Of a stretch of DNA of 64,000 nucleotides, positions 20,739 to 30,513 are shown one piece after another. A program made the position numbers and the translations under genes. The stretch's first letter is position 1, and each line of letters starts with the position of its first letter. Source of the stretch: Symbiodinium microadriaticum (lineage: Eukaryota; Sar; Dinophyceae; Suessiales; Symbiodiniaceae); assembly GCA_001939145.1 (NCBI GenBank), contig LSRX01001218.1, positions 76,314 through 140,313 of the forward strand, in the 5' to 3' direction. A model generated the notes under the pieces. It did no database searches and was not told the origin of the DNA. It was given only the letters and a program-made list of their open reading frames with translations.

Positions 20739-20832
20739 CTAGAGACTCCAATACCCCTTAATTGAGGAATATGCCTTAAAATCATATTAGGGATCTTACT
20801 ATTATAATTTAAGGTATCTTCTTTAATTGAGA
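20739..20832 (-). mobile_element. Family F element, copy 3, at an exon border
   Basis: Contains CTCCAATACCCCTTAATTGA and GGAATATGCCTTAAAATC on the plus strand; the right arm is TTTAATTGAGATT. Read on the coding strand, its terminal TCTCTAG supplies a splice acceptor for the coiled-coil exon. Confidence 0.65.
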
Positions 20833-20889
20833 TTGCTACACTGCTAAGATCTGCTAAGAGCCAACACAGAACCCTAAACCCCAAACCCT

Positions 20890-21050
20890 AATCCCGCCAC
20901 TAGTAAGGGACAGCAGGAAGGGCCCCTAGAAGGGACCCCTTATCCTAATACCCGATAAAACCCTTATATACTCCTTATATAGTCTCATAAAGCCCCTATA
21001 TAACCCCAAGGGTCCCTTTAAGGGTCTCTCCTTTAGTCCCCTGATACTAC
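20890..21050. mobile_element. Possible hairpin element
   Basis: Starts near ACTAGTAAGGGACAGCAGG and ends near CCTTTAGTCCCCTGATACTA. The arms pair imperfectly (GGGACCCCTTA with TAAGGGTC, AGGGCCC with GGGTCCC). Resembles family D in GC-rich arms, but I could not align it confidently. Confidence 0.3.
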
Positions 21051-21062
21051 TGCACAAAGTCG

Positions 21063-21267
21063 ACTTGTCCCCCCAAAGATCTGTGCTGCGGAAGCGTGGA
21101 ACTTGCGATGCCTCCGAATTTTTCGGGCACGACCGGTGTGGGAGTTCTTCTGCACCAGTTGAGACAAATCCATCTCATACCAGCATCCGTTGGTCCGAAG
21201 ATCGAAGCTGTGGATGTTGTTCTTGTACTTCGTCTCAATCTCCTGCCGCGTCCGATTGCAAGGGTTG
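21063..21267 (-). CDS. WWE-domain exon
   Basis: The minus-strand frame has no start codon and is an internal exon with a likely acceptor (CTCTGAAG, then CAACCC). It reads RQEIETKYKNNIHSFDLR, then GCWYEMDLSQLVQKN and TGRARKIRRHRKF. The pattern Q-x-I-E-x-x-Y, Y-E-x-D-(L/F)-x-x-(L/M)-x-Q-x-N, T-G-x-x-R-x-I-R-R is the second half of the WWE domain. That domain binds iso-ADP-ribose and occurs in PARP enzymes and some ubiquitin ligases. The first half may be supplied by the exon at 21420-21587 (CWEYLAREGEKQAWQAFW). Confidence 0.7.
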
Positions 21268-21329
21268 CTTCAGAGTGGAGTAGGGTTTTTGGGGCCTTGT
21301 GCTGACGAACCCAACGCCTTAAGAGACTG

Positions 21330-21419
21330 CCCATAGGCTCCTAGGTAGTTCCTCTTTGTGGTTTATATGTAGAGTCCTATAAGGTAATCCCAAGAAGGAA
21401 CTACTAAGGAGCCTATGGG
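21330..21419. mobile_element. Inverted-repeat element, family C, copy 2
   Basis: Arms CCCATAGGCTCCTAGGTAGT and ACTACTAAGGAGCCTATGGG. It sits between two exons of the WWE gene and so is intronic. Confidence 0.8.
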
Positions 21420-21587
21420 TGAAGACAGTTCTGATGCGATCCGGGCTCGGTCCTCCTGCGCCTCTGGCCAGAACGCTTGCCATGCCTGCTTCTCGCCCTC
21501 GCGGGCCAGATACTCCCAGCAGGTTTCCCAAAGGATCACTGATTCCTGATCCGAGTCCGAATCCCAGCTGCGATCCTTGGGACTTTT
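21420..21587 (-). CDS. Exon upstream of the WWE exon
   Basis: Minus-strand frame after a likely acceptor (AAAAATAG, then AAAAGTCCC): KSPKDRSWDSDSDQESVILW, ETCWEYLAREGEKQAWQAFW, PEAQEDRARIASELSS. The W-x-Y, W-x-x-F-x-P-E spacing recalls the first half of a WWE domain. It ends at a family C element. A different minus frame is also open, so the frame is chosen on composition. Confidence 0.5.
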
Positions 21588-21615
21588 CTATTTTTGATGC
21601 TCTTCTTGCACTCCC

Positions 21616-21720
21616 AGGGAACCCAATACCCCTTAAATAAGGCATAGACCTCAAATCACAATATTCAGGCCTCTATAGTTTAAGGTATATTCCTTAACTA
21701 AGGGGTACTGGGTTCTCTGA
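21616..21720. mobile_element. Inverted-repeat element, family F, copy 4
   Basis: Arms CAGGGAACCCAATACCCCTT and the complement AGGGGTACTGGGTTCTCTG. It separates the zinc-binding exon from the next exon. Confidence 0.8.
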
Positions 21721-21723
21721 GCT

Positions 21724-22174
21724 GTTTCTCTGTGTTGACTAGAAGTGGAGCGGAAAAAGGGCCGCATCCCCCACGACCCAGCTCATGCGACCAAGCAGCA
21801 GAGGGGTCTGAATCGGTGGAGCCGGTGTCATTCTGCTTGTGCTCAAGGAAGAGGTGATTCAGAAGCTCCCAGTGGCTCAAATCTTGATTGCATCGCTCGC
21901 AACGAAAGATCTTGCCATGTCGCTTCTTGGACGGCCGCAACAAGATACCGACTCTGTTGGCTAAGTCTTCGACTTCTGAGGGCAGCTCGAACTTGCCACC
22001 GGTCTTCACCAACTCGCCCCAAGACACCCAACACGCTTTGCAGTAGGAGTGGGTCGCCTGACCGTCCCGCGCTCCGTCCTGCGGTTTGCTACAGCGGACG
22101 CATGCCATGGCAAACTCGCAAAGGGAACTCCACTGGTCTGGAGGAACACCGTTGAGCCGCGACACTGCTGGCAA
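21724..22174 (-). CDS. Zinc-binding exon (Cys-rich plus C2H2-like finger)
   Basis: About 150 codons on the minus strand without an ATG at the 5-prime end, so internal or with an upstream start. The first part has a Cys cluster: CVRCSKPQDG, then THSYCKACWVSWGEL. The second part, FRCERCNQDLSHWELLNHLF followed by LEH, is a C-x2-C-x11-H-x4-H finger. An acidic/serine tail follows. The protein is probably nucleic-acid or protein binding. It is the most upstream exon of the minus-strand series that continues with the WWE exon. Confidence 0.6.
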
Positions 22175-22199
22175 GAAGACACATGTTTGAACTGAACAA

Positions 22200-22810
22200 C
22201 CTGTGAAACCCCCGACAGCTCTATGAAAACCCTAAACTAGCAACCCTGATGATGACATGGGATTGTTAGCAACATCAAACGGCAGATCTAGCTAGCCTTG
22301 GTACCTGTCAGGTCTGTCTTCAAGTTTCACTCAGGCTCTGAAAGCACAAGTTCGAGTCCAAGTCAAGCATGTGCCAGACGAATCTGCCACTGTTGACCAA
22401 GCCTAAACACCCTGGATCCTAAAACCCTAAGCCCGAAAAAAAATGAAACAACTCTTAAGAACCTAAACCCTAAACCCTAAAGCCCTAAACCTAACCCCCA
22501 AACCCTTGAACCCTAAAGCCCTGAACCCTAAAGCCCTAACACCCTAAAACCCTAAACCCCTGAAACCCCTAAAGCCCCTGAAAAAACCCTTAGGCCCTTC
22601 GCCTCTGCAGCAAGCCCTGCACTTCGGCAGTCTGACTGCGGAGCTGGTCCTCTCCAAAAAGGACAGCTAATGATACAACACAGTAGGTTGTTTTTGTGAG
22701 TGGGATTAGGGTTTAGGGCTTAACGATTTAGGATTTTAGGGTTTAGGGTTTAGGGTTTTAGGGTTTAGGGGTATAGGGTTTTAGGGTTTAGGGTTTTAGG
22801 GACAGCTAGT
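22200..22810. repeat. Telomere-like tracts, both orientations
   Basis: CCCTAAA-type at 22400-22590 and TTTAGGG-type at 22705-22802, with about 110 bases of unique sequence between. GACAGCTAATGATACAACAC (22661) is echoed by GACAGCTAGTGATACAGCAC (22801), so a block containing the TTTAGGG tract is flanked by a direct repeat. Confidence 0.65.
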
Positions 22811-22824
22811 GATACAGCACAGTA

Positions 22825-22915
22825 CCCATAGGCTCCATAGTAGTTCCTTTCTGTGGTTTATATTTAGGATCCGGTAAGGTAATCCCGAAAAAGGAACTGC
22901 TATGGAGCTTGTGGG
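22825..22915. mobile_element. Inverted-repeat element, family C, copy 3
   Basis: Arms CCCATAGGCTCCATAGTAGT and CTGCTATGGAGCTTGTGGG around GTTTATATTTAGGATCCGGT. Confidence 0.75.
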
Positions 22916-22919
22916 TAGA

Positions 22920-23865
22920 CTGAAACCACAAAAAATAAGACAGTCTGGTAGGGTTTAGGGTTTAGGGTATAGGTATAGTATAACTACAATAAGATAATAC
23001 AGTATAGTGGAGTAGAGAAATGGAGTAGACTATGAGAGAATCGAGATGAAGCTTAAATGGCTTGAGCGGGATGGTTTAGGCTGTAGGTCTTTAGAGTTTT
23101 AAGGTTTGCCTTGTGAACGTAGGCGTTGATACTGCGCTCCCTGCTGCAGTCCTCATTACAGGAAAGGGCGGAGTCTTAATCATCTACATCATAGGGCCTC
23201 TTGGGGCATTCTAGTTACGAGTTTTATGAGTTATATGGGTTGTCAGGCATTTTTGTGGATTTGGGTTAAACATTCCTTAAACCAAACCGTAAACGCCAAA
23301 GCTCAAGTTAGGGTTGAGAGCTCAGAGATTACAGAGGATTACGGTTGTGAAGTACTCCAAATAACGCACTGACGACCCCGGTGGCTGGTCAGGGGTGGGA
23401 ACCTTAAACCCTTATAAACCCCAGTTGTTCATCAGAGATGGTACATGGTCTGGTCTCGGGCTGTTTCGCTTTACCTTCTTCCGAAACTGTGTTGGAAGAG
23501 GTGTACCTTCACCTACCAGAGCCCATTTTTTTGGTGGGTCCCTATAAATTCATATGTGGGTTTATGATAAGGACCTACAAGAACGTCTAGTTAAGGCAAG
23601 CCCTAAGCTCAGAAGCTCTAGATCGTCGTAGAAAGCGTGGGAGAAGGTGCCTCCCAAAACAAACCCGAAAACCTGCGCAAACCCTGCGGCACTTCGAACC
23701 CCGAGCACTATCGCAATAAAAGCATATTGAGCACCAACAGATGAAAAAAATACAACCCCAAACATCGAAAAGTCATGTAGTGACCTTGATGATGAGAATG
23801 GTATACTCTCAACCCTAAACCCTAAACCCCCTAAACTCTGAACCCTCAACCCTAAACCCTAAACA
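22920..23865. other. Interval without a supported gene
   Basis: Mixed unique sequence with a few heptads (22950-22970, 23810-23860). A 95-codon minus frame at 23562-23849 lacks an exon-like border or domain. Confidence 0.35.
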
Positions 23866-24005
23866 GGAACCCCGGGGACCAATATAGGAGGTAGGATTAG
23901 GGGGACCCTGGGGGACATAGACCCTCTCAATAAGGTTCCTTGGAAGAGAGCCATAAGTAAGGCTAAGAAGGGTCCCCTTTAAGGGGCCTCCCTGATACTG
24001 CCTAG
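23866..24005 (+). mobile_element. Family D element, copy 2
   Basis: GGACCAATATAGGAGGTAGG, ACCCTCTCAATAAGGTTCC, AGAGAGCCATAAGTAAGG and CCTCCCTGATACTGCCTAGG. The block GGAACCCCGGGGACCAA before it recurs after it (AGAAACCCCAGGGACCAACA at 24080), with CCCTAAA heptads between. Confidence 0.65.
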
Positions 24006-24127
24006 GGGAATATGATAATTGTATTTTTCTCAACCCTAAACCCTAAACCCCCTAAACCCTAAACCCTAAGCCCTAAACAGAAACCCCAGGGACCAACATG
24101 ATTAATGGCACGAGTAGGGTGAGGCAT

Positions 24128-24224
24128 ACCATAGGCCCCTGAGTAGTTCCTTTTGGGATTACCTTCTAAGATTCTAAATATGACCAGAAAAGGAACTACT
24201 TAGGGGCCGATGGGGCCTATGGGT
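24128..24224. mobile_element. Inverted-repeat element, family C, copy 4
   Basis: Arms CCATAGGCCCCTGAGTAGTT and AACTACTTAGGGGCC; the right end carries a small duplication (GATGGGGCCTATGGG). Confidence 0.75.
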
Positions 24225-24410
24225 AACCTCTGGGAGGTCGCTACCATGTCATTTTGGAAGAGGAATGTTGGCTCTGAGCATGTCGACGAGTTTCCGGCTT
24301 TAGGGTTTAGGGTTTAGGATTTAGGGTTTAGGGGTTTAGGGGGGCTAAGTGACTCGTCTACCTTCTACCTTCAAGCCTAGTTACATAAGTACACTGCCTA
24401 CGCGGGTACG

Positions 24411-24763
24411 TCATTCAGCCTCCAACTGGCAAAATCGGAGGTAGCACTTCCTCAAAGCTGGCTGCTCCGTCTGAATAGCGTCCCGGATGCAAGCCAACAT
24501 CAGGGGGTGACCACGGGCACACGACAAGATGGTGCCTTGAAAGACGTGCTTGCAGTTGCTCCCGATCGTCATGATGAGGTGCTGCGCCCTGTGCTGAACA
24601 CGCACGCCTGACTCGCCCAGTACGCGGTCAACGGTTAACTCAACGGTGGCAGCCAAGGGCCGAAGCAGACGGATCTTTATGTCCAAATAGCTGCCGCCGT
24701 GGTTGTACAGCATGATGTACCTCCACAGGTCCGCGACACGAAGGACAGGTACTTCAAAACTTG
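24411..24763 (-). CDS. Sugar transferase exon (GT32 / DXD-type)
   Basis: Minus-strand exon. A likely acceptor (GGTTCTATAG, then CAAGTTTTG) precedes VLRVADLWRYIMLYN, HGGSYLDIKIRLLRPL, then GSNCKHVFQGTILSCARGHP and LMLACIRDAIQ. The pattern D-L-W-R-Y-x-x-L-Y-x-x-G-G-x-Y-L-D is the signature of the sugar-binding region of GT32-type glycosyltransferases, enzymes that transfer sugars from nucleotide sugars in the secretory pathway. The third position of the DXD triad reads K (D-I-K), which is unusual and may affect metal binding. The frame ends at TGA 24411-24413 or at an intron border just before it. The preceding intron carries telomere-like heptads. Confidence 0.65.
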
Positions 24764-24774
24764 CTATAGAACCT

Positions 24775-26270
24775 ACCCTAAACCCTAAACCCCTAAACCC
24801 TAAACCCTCCTTATCTACTTAAGTCCCTTTCTCCAACCCTCATCATCAAGCATACCCCCAGAGCTGAATACGCACACATGTCTGCACCAGGAGCTCAAAA
24901 TTTCAACCCCAAAGCATTTTTGGCCTAGATTTCTGTCAGGGTTAGGTCTAAATCCCCTCAACCCTAAACCCCTAAACCCCTAAACCCTAAAACCCAAATC
25001 CGAAACCCTACACTCAGCCCAAAGATTGGATGATGTTCAGAATGCATTCAAGCCTAAACGCTGAAGTCTGCATCTCGAACCTTAAAGCCATAGAGGAACT
25101 CTCATGAACACAATCCCATGAAAATGAACTCGTAAGCCCTGAATCAAATCAAACTTCGTCTGCAAGCTTAGCGCCTCAAACTTTATGTCGAATCGTAGGG
25201 TTTAGGGTTTAGGGTTGAGGGTGAGCAGACGTTTCAAGCCGGACACATCTGGGGTGTGAGTACCACAATCGGAGCTTCTGTTGGGTTAGTAGACTGATAT
25301 AGAACCCCCCTAGACTAAGCACCCTAGACCGTGCTAACCACCTACCTAGTAACCCGAAATAGGTCCATGTATACTACCACTATGGCATTAGATCCCAAAA
25401 GGCCACCCCCATTGTGGTTTTTGGGGACCTAATTTTTGAATTAAAAAATCCCTAAACCCTAAACCCCTAAACCCTAAACCGGTAGTACTATAGACAGACC
25501 CTTTTGGTAACGAGCGGTTCGTTCACTCGCAAGAACCGACGCCGAATCGTCCTTTGCAAGGGCAGCCAGCTCCTCCAACCGGGCTAAGGGCTTCTTCAAT
25601 TGGGTCTTCACGGTTTGGGTTTATAGGGTTCAGGGTTCAGGGCTTAGGGTTGAGGGCTTTGAGTTTTGAGGTTTACGCCTTAGGGTTTAGGGCGGTTTGA
25701 GTTCATGGTTGCTTTGCTCTGAGTACTCCTGTCCTTACAGCACAACACCTTAGGCTGCTTCGAAGGTTGTGATTGGGGTTTTGAAGGGTTGGAAAAGGTG
25801 CCATGCCTTCAATAGGGTAAGCTAGGCTACCCAGTAAGCACTTTACAATGATGCACGTTTTCCGCCGATTCAGTGTCAGTCTCAATAGGGGGACCTCCGA
25901 ACCTCCCATTCCTCCCAGCCTAAACCCAACCTCTACCAAGGGTTGCCAGCTGCCGTCGTTGTCTATAAATAAAGCCATACCCCAAACAGTCCTTCGTTGC
26001 ATGTATGATATGAGGCCCACCCAAACAGTCAATGAACAGGTTCTTCATGATACTGCAACTCATCTCACATTGCCACCTAGGAGCAAGTGACACAGTGACC
26101 ATCTTGACAAGAAATGCCCAGTAGAGTCATTTAAGATGTGTTAAGTCGGTTTAGGGTTTAGGGCTTAGGAATGATTAAGCTTTGTTGCCAACCCTGGGAT
26201 CCTGGACAATGGATGTCCCATCAAGTACCGCGGCCTTCGTTACAGCTTTAGCTTGGCGGTGTGTGTCTCT
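24775..26270. other. Gene-poor interval; possible upstream exons of the sugar transferase
   Basis: CCCTAAA tracts at 24776-24806, 24958-25010 and 25450-25480; TTTAGGG tracts at 25195-25215 and 25620-25695. Overlapping frames at 25703-26102 on both strands are undecided. No other element recognised. Confidence 0.35.
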
Positions 26271-26293
26271 CCGTGTGTGTGTGTGTGTGTGTG

Positions 26294-26384
<91 letters not shown>

Positions 26385-26400
26385 GTGTGTGTGCGTGTGT
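26271..26400. repeat. GT and CTGT microsatellite
   Basis: GT run followed by about 26 CTGT units, then GT again. The reading frames rich in C-V-S-L or D-R-Q-T are translations of it. Confidence 0.9.
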
Positions 26401-26429
26401 GCTTTGAGCGGCTTCGGAGGCTTCATGGC

Positions 26430-26640
26430 TTACTCGCTTGCAAAGGGGAAGCCTAGAAGCACATCCCGGCGGACTTGCAGGCAAAGCAAGACATGCGGTG
26501 CCTGTGTGGTGGATCTGAGCTCCATGCCCAGTTCGGTGACGAGTCCGTCTGCAAGTATCCGGTTGGCCCCTTGAAGCCCATGAGGGCCGTGCCGGCATGC
26601 TGCAAAGAGCATCGAACAGAAATCGTTGATACTGAACAAC
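26430..26640 (-). CDS. Possible terminal exon, unknown
   Basis: A minus-strand frame reads [38 protein letters not shown] and [17 protein letters not shown] and stops at TAA. Other minus frames are also open over the same bases, so this is uncertain. Confidence 0.25.
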
Positions 26641-26782
26641 CCTAAACCCAAAGCCTCGAATCCAAGAACAGTGCATGACGGTGCATGGAAGATGTTCAGG
26701 GTTGTGTTGATCTGGCAGAGCCGACCATGGAAAACCGCTGACCAGTGGATGCCAACGCAGCAATGCCCAACAACTACCAAAA

Positions 26783-26892
26783 TACGGATGATGCTATACA
26801 TCCTGCATTACCCCATAATAAGGAACATCCCATAATTCCCATAGTTTAGAGTCCTTAAGGTATATAGTGCAGGATTTGTATCATCAACGGTA
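26783..26892 (+). mobile_element. Inverted-repeat element, family A, copy 4
   Basis: Ends TACGGATGATGCTATACATC and the complement ending ATCATCAACGGTA; the core CATAATTCCCATAGTTTAGA is intact. Confidence 0.75.
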
Positions 26893-27324
26893 TGTGTCCA
26901 AACTTGGCCCGCTACTGCACAGCCCCAGAGACTGATCTGAAATTCGATTGACTGGTATAATCTAGCTCATGAGGGTCAAGTTGTGGTGTTTCTGTTGAGC
27001 TGACATTCCTGCTGCCCGTTGCCTTGCTGCCCCATCTTCCCAACGAAGACATGGTGTCCGAGAAGCACAGAGGCCGAATTCGCAAAACTCTGTTCGCTTC
27101 TCAAGCTATCCATGCAAGGACGGATGGGTAGACTATCCCAAGGTGGAGCAGAACCAGGTCGGAAACGTAGACTCAACGTGGGGATGAGGCTACAAGATCT
27201 CTTTGACATCATATCCTACAAGAAGAGCTCGCGAGCTCCTCGGTGTGGCGCAACGTCAGTCGATCTTCAACCAGGCGTTGCACCTCATGGGACTGCAGGG
27301 CTTTCGAGTTCAGCTGATGAATTT
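26893..27324. other. Interval with undecided frames
   Basis: A plus-strand frame (27019-27333) and a minus-strand frame (26976-27212) overlap. The plus one contains EFAKLCSLLKLSMQG and NVGMRLQDLFDIISYK and is the more protein-like. No domain is recognised. Confidence 0.25.
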
Positions 27325-27720
27325 CGGGTTTAGGGTCTTAGGGGTTTCGGGGTTTAGTTGTTTAGGGTTTAGGGTTTGTTAGGGTTTAGGGGTTTAGGGT
27401 TTAGGGGTTTAGGGGTTTTAAAGGTTTAGGGGTTTAGGGTTTAGGGTTTAGGCTTTGTTAGGGTTTAGGGGTTTACGGTTTAGGGGTTTAGGGGTTTTAA
27501 AGGTTTAGGGGTTTAGGGTTTAGGGTTTTGGGCTCAGCTGACAACTTGCAAGCTTTGAGCTCTGCAGCCGGGGAGTCCCTAAACTCCGTCCGAAGTTTAC
27601 ACAGCTAGGGTTTAGGCTTTGGGGAAGAGGGTTGAGGGTTCAGAGTTCGGGGTTTAGGGTTTAGGGGTTGAGGGTTTAGGGTTTAGGGGTTTAGGGGTTT
27701 AGGGTTTAGGCTTTATAGGG
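27325..27720 (+). repeat. TTTAGGG arrays with a tandem block of about 95 bp
   Basis: The unit TTTGTTAGGGTTTAGGGG followed by AGGGGTTTTAAAGGTTTAGG occurs twice (27375 and 27465). Further TTTAGGG runs at 27640-27720 follow a short unique gap. A coding exon begins directly after on the opposite strand. Confidence 0.8.
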
Positions 27721-27910
27721 TGTGCGTAGCGCATCCCTCATTACCTCATTCCTCCATTTGAAGAGCAAGCCCAACAACTGTTCCCGGGTGAGATCAACAA
27801 AACAGCCCACCGACAAATCAAAGTCAGAAGCGCTATCTCTAGCATAGGCATGTAGAGATATCTTAGGCTCCGGGAACTCAGCATGCAACATCCAAGTAAC
27901 TTCAAACTTC
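27721..27910 (-). CDS. Putative exon, unknown
   Basis: Minus-strand frame after a likely acceptor (CTTGAAG, then TTTGAAGTT): FEVTWMLHAEFPEPKISLHA, DSASDFDLSVGCFVDLTR, LLGLLFKWRNEVMRDALRTP. It is very protein-like but I know no matching domain. It ends in the TTTAGGG array. Confidence 0.45.
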
Positions 27911-28189
27911 AAGCAGTCCCTAGACCCTCCTCCCTAACCCAGTCTCTCAACGCTACATCTCGAACAACAATCCGAAGCTAAGTTTCCATTCTGACTACAA
28001 GGGAAGCACAACGCGTGTTTCTCTTCATTGACGAAAACCCCACCCTATACGATATAAGCCCTAGATCATCAGTAGCACTAAATATTCCAATTCCTTAACG
28101 TTTTCCGTTATCAGTATATAACCTACCCACAAACCCTGTTCTACAGATCAAGGTCCCTACACAGGGGTTTTTAAGGGCTCAAGGGTTTC

Positions 28190-28306
28190 TATAGTAAAAC
28201 CCAAAAAGCTGGAAACGGGAGTGAGGAGAATCAGTGCTGGGATTCCCTATACAGTAGTCTTAAGGATTGAGGCTATTGGGTTTCCACCTTTTGGGCCTAC
28301 ACTGTA
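28190..28306. mobile_element. Inverted-repeat element, family N, copy 1
   Basis: Arms TATAGTAAAACCCAAAAAGC and the diverged complement CCACCTTTTGGGCCTACACT; inner arms GGGATTCCCTATACAG and CTTAAGGATTGAGGC. The second copy is at 62045-62170, in inverted internal order. Confidence 0.55.
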
Positions 28307-28309
28307 CCT

Positions 28310-29075
28310 AAAACCCCAAACACTAAACCCCTAACCCTGAAACCCCAAACCCTAAGCCCTAAACCCTACGCCCTAAACCCCAAGCCCTTAAACCCTAAAG
28401 CCTAATAAAGAGCGATGGCCTCGGAACTTAGGCGCTCAACGGAAGCCTCCGGGACGACGTGTTGCTGCTCGAAAGGCTTCGGGATGCAGGGGTTTAGGGT
28501 TTAGGGTTTGGGGTTTAGGGTTTGGGGTTTGAGGTTTAGGGTTTGAGGTGTGGGGTTTAGGGTTTAGGGTTTGGGGTGTAGGGTTTGGGGTTCAGGGTTT
28601 GGGGTTTAGGGTTTAGGGTGTGGGGTTTAGGGTGTTGGGTTTGGAGTTTGGGGTTTAGGGCTTGCTTCCTTGGGGGGGTGCAGGATGAAACTAGAGTTTC
28701 TTGGTGGTGTAGNGGGGGGGAAAGGAGGCTTCTCGTTTTTGACTGCGGTGCTTTAGGACTCAACCTAGTTGCTTCTGCGCATTCGAGAATATGCCTAGAC
28801 CAGGTTCCTAGAGGCTGTCTGGGGTCTTGATGCTTCCTTCACAGCCTAAACCCTAAACCCTAAACCCTGAACCCTAAACCCCTAAACCCGAAACCCAGAA
28901 CCCCAAAACCCTAAACCCTTTAGCTTGGAGATGGTTCAGTTTGAAGGCCTTGCTGCAGGTCTTCCGTTTGTTCTCTGCGGGCCTCTTCATGTTGAGGGTT
29001 TAGGGTTTTAGGGTTTAGGGTTTAGGGTTTAGGGTATGTGTTGAGGGCCTATAGGTTGTAGAAGTCAGGAGTAGA
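28310..29075. repeat. Opposed telomere-like tracts
   Basis: CCCTAAA-type at 28310-28410, TTTAGGG-type at 28490-28665, CCCTAAA-type at 28840-28920, TTTAGGG-type at 28995-29035. An unknown base lies at 28713 in a G run. No gene. Confidence 0.7.
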
Positions 29076-29080
29076 TGGGT

Positions 29081-29191
29081 TCCCAGACCGCCGGAAGGAT
29101 CTAAAAAGTAGATCCCCTAATTTGGGACCCTAGCTGCTAAAGGGTACTGTATAGGAACCCCCTTAAAGGATATACTTGTTGGATCCTCCCA
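29081..29191 (+). mobile_element. Inverted-repeat element, family H, copy 1
   Basis: Family H has ends CCCAGACCCCCGGAAGGATC and the complement GATCCTCCCGGGGGTCTGG, and a core ATTTGGGACCCTAGC. Here the right end is degraded. It abuts the exon at 29192-29463 and may be part of its intron. Confidence 0.7.
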
Positions 29192-29463
29192 ACAATCTGA
29201 CTTTCGGGTTTAAGGGTTTCGGGTTCGACGAACTGCTCTCCGATAGCCCGAAACCACATCAAAACAACCTCGAAGCCAGAAGCCACCATCAATGCAATCT
29301 TCTCCCCAGACGGTATATCTCTAAAGCAAACCCTGGGACTGACAGGAGCAATCCCAATCTTGAAACCTATCGCCCTTGTGATTGCGGAGGTTCTACAGTA
29401 CCCGTAGGAACTTTTTTTCAGCTTCAACAGCGCTGCAACAACACTGCTGTGTTGCAATATCAT
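29192..29463 (-). CDS. Putative exon, unknown
   Basis: A 90-codon minus-strand frame: VVAALLKLKKSSYGYCRTSA, RAIGFKIGIAPVSPRVCFRD, EKIALMVASGFEVVLMWFRA. Protein-like, possibly with hydrophobic segments; no family recognised. A plus-strand frame of similar length overlaps. Confidence 0.35.
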
Positions 29464-29554
29464 ACGACATGGTAGATGATCAACCTTTTCAGAGACTATG
29501 ACCCAGAAGAAGAAGCTCTATACCAAACTCACAAAAAACACAAACACTCCAGCG

Positions 29555-29662
29555 TAATATAGGGGTCTTAATAATTACCTATACTATTCTGGTGGTTCCT
29601 TATTATGATTATAGTATAATATATCCCCAAACCCTATTCTAATTATCAAGGCCTCTATATCA
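29555..29662. mobile_element. Inverted-repeat element, family G, copy 2
   Basis: Arms TAATATAGGGGTCTTAATAA and the complement TTATCAAGGCCTCTATAT; core CCTTATTATGATTATAGTAT as in copy 1. Confidence 0.75.
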
Positions 29663-29759
29663 GACGGGCTCCCTCGGCCGGCAAATCCCGCCACTGCAGC
29701 ACCTCCAACTTCTCTCTGCGCTGCTCTTCGGCTGTGCGACCTTTTTTTCAGGTCCATGT

Positions 29760-30480
29760 AGTCATGAGTTTAGGGTTCAGGGTTTGGGGTTCAACTAGGG
29801 TTTAGGGTTTAGGGTTCCGGGTTTTGGGGTTGGTCGCTCTTGAGGATTTCGGAGGTCTACGAAGAGAAGGTTCAAATTACTTGAACCTTACGGGTTTCGG
29901 CCTCAATCGTGCTACCTAAACCCTAAACCCTACGAAGGAAGGCTGCAGAACATTTCGGCAAGGCGGACCCGCCTTTACAAACGACCAAAAACTATATGGG
30001 AACCCTGAATTCGACCCTAAACCCGAAACCCCCGAACTTGAAACCCCAATACCCTACACCCGAGACCCCAGATCCTGACTGAATCAGACCCTAAACCCTA
30101 GACCCGAAACCCCCAACTCGAAACCCTAATACCCTAAACCCTACCTAGACCCCAAAGAACCTACCTTTTTAAGGACTTACATAAGGAAATCATACTACGG
30201 AGCCCTAAAAGGGAGGTTCTTAAGCGTCCAGGTAGACCCTAGATCCTGAACCCGCAACCTCAAACCAAACTCCTGAGATCCCGGGAAGCCGGGCCATCCG
30301 TGGCGATCACGAGCTCGTTGTGCGCAGAAGTCAGATCCTCTCGGGCTCGGGTTTGAAACTTTGAAGGTCTAGACCCTAAACCCTAAACACGCTAAAAACC
30401 CCAAACCCTAAACCCTAAACCTCAAACCCCAAAAACCCTAAACCCTAAAAGTGAGGGTTCAGAGTGTTAGTTAGGGTTTG
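29760..30480. other. Gene-free interval with scattered heptads
   Basis: TTTAGGG pieces at 29765-29830, CCCTAAA pieces at 30000-30140 and 30365-30450. Blocks containing CCGAAACCCCCGAACTTGAA and CCGAAACCCCCAACTCGAAA are near-duplicates. Confidence 0.5.
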
Positions 30481-30513
30481 ACACTAGGAGGCGGGGTCTC
30501 CGGAACAACCTCC

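Noticed and set aside
26175..26763. Long frames with DRQT or CLSV repeats
   Set aside because: Translation of the CTGT/GT microsatellite; only the sequence beyond 26430 might be coding.
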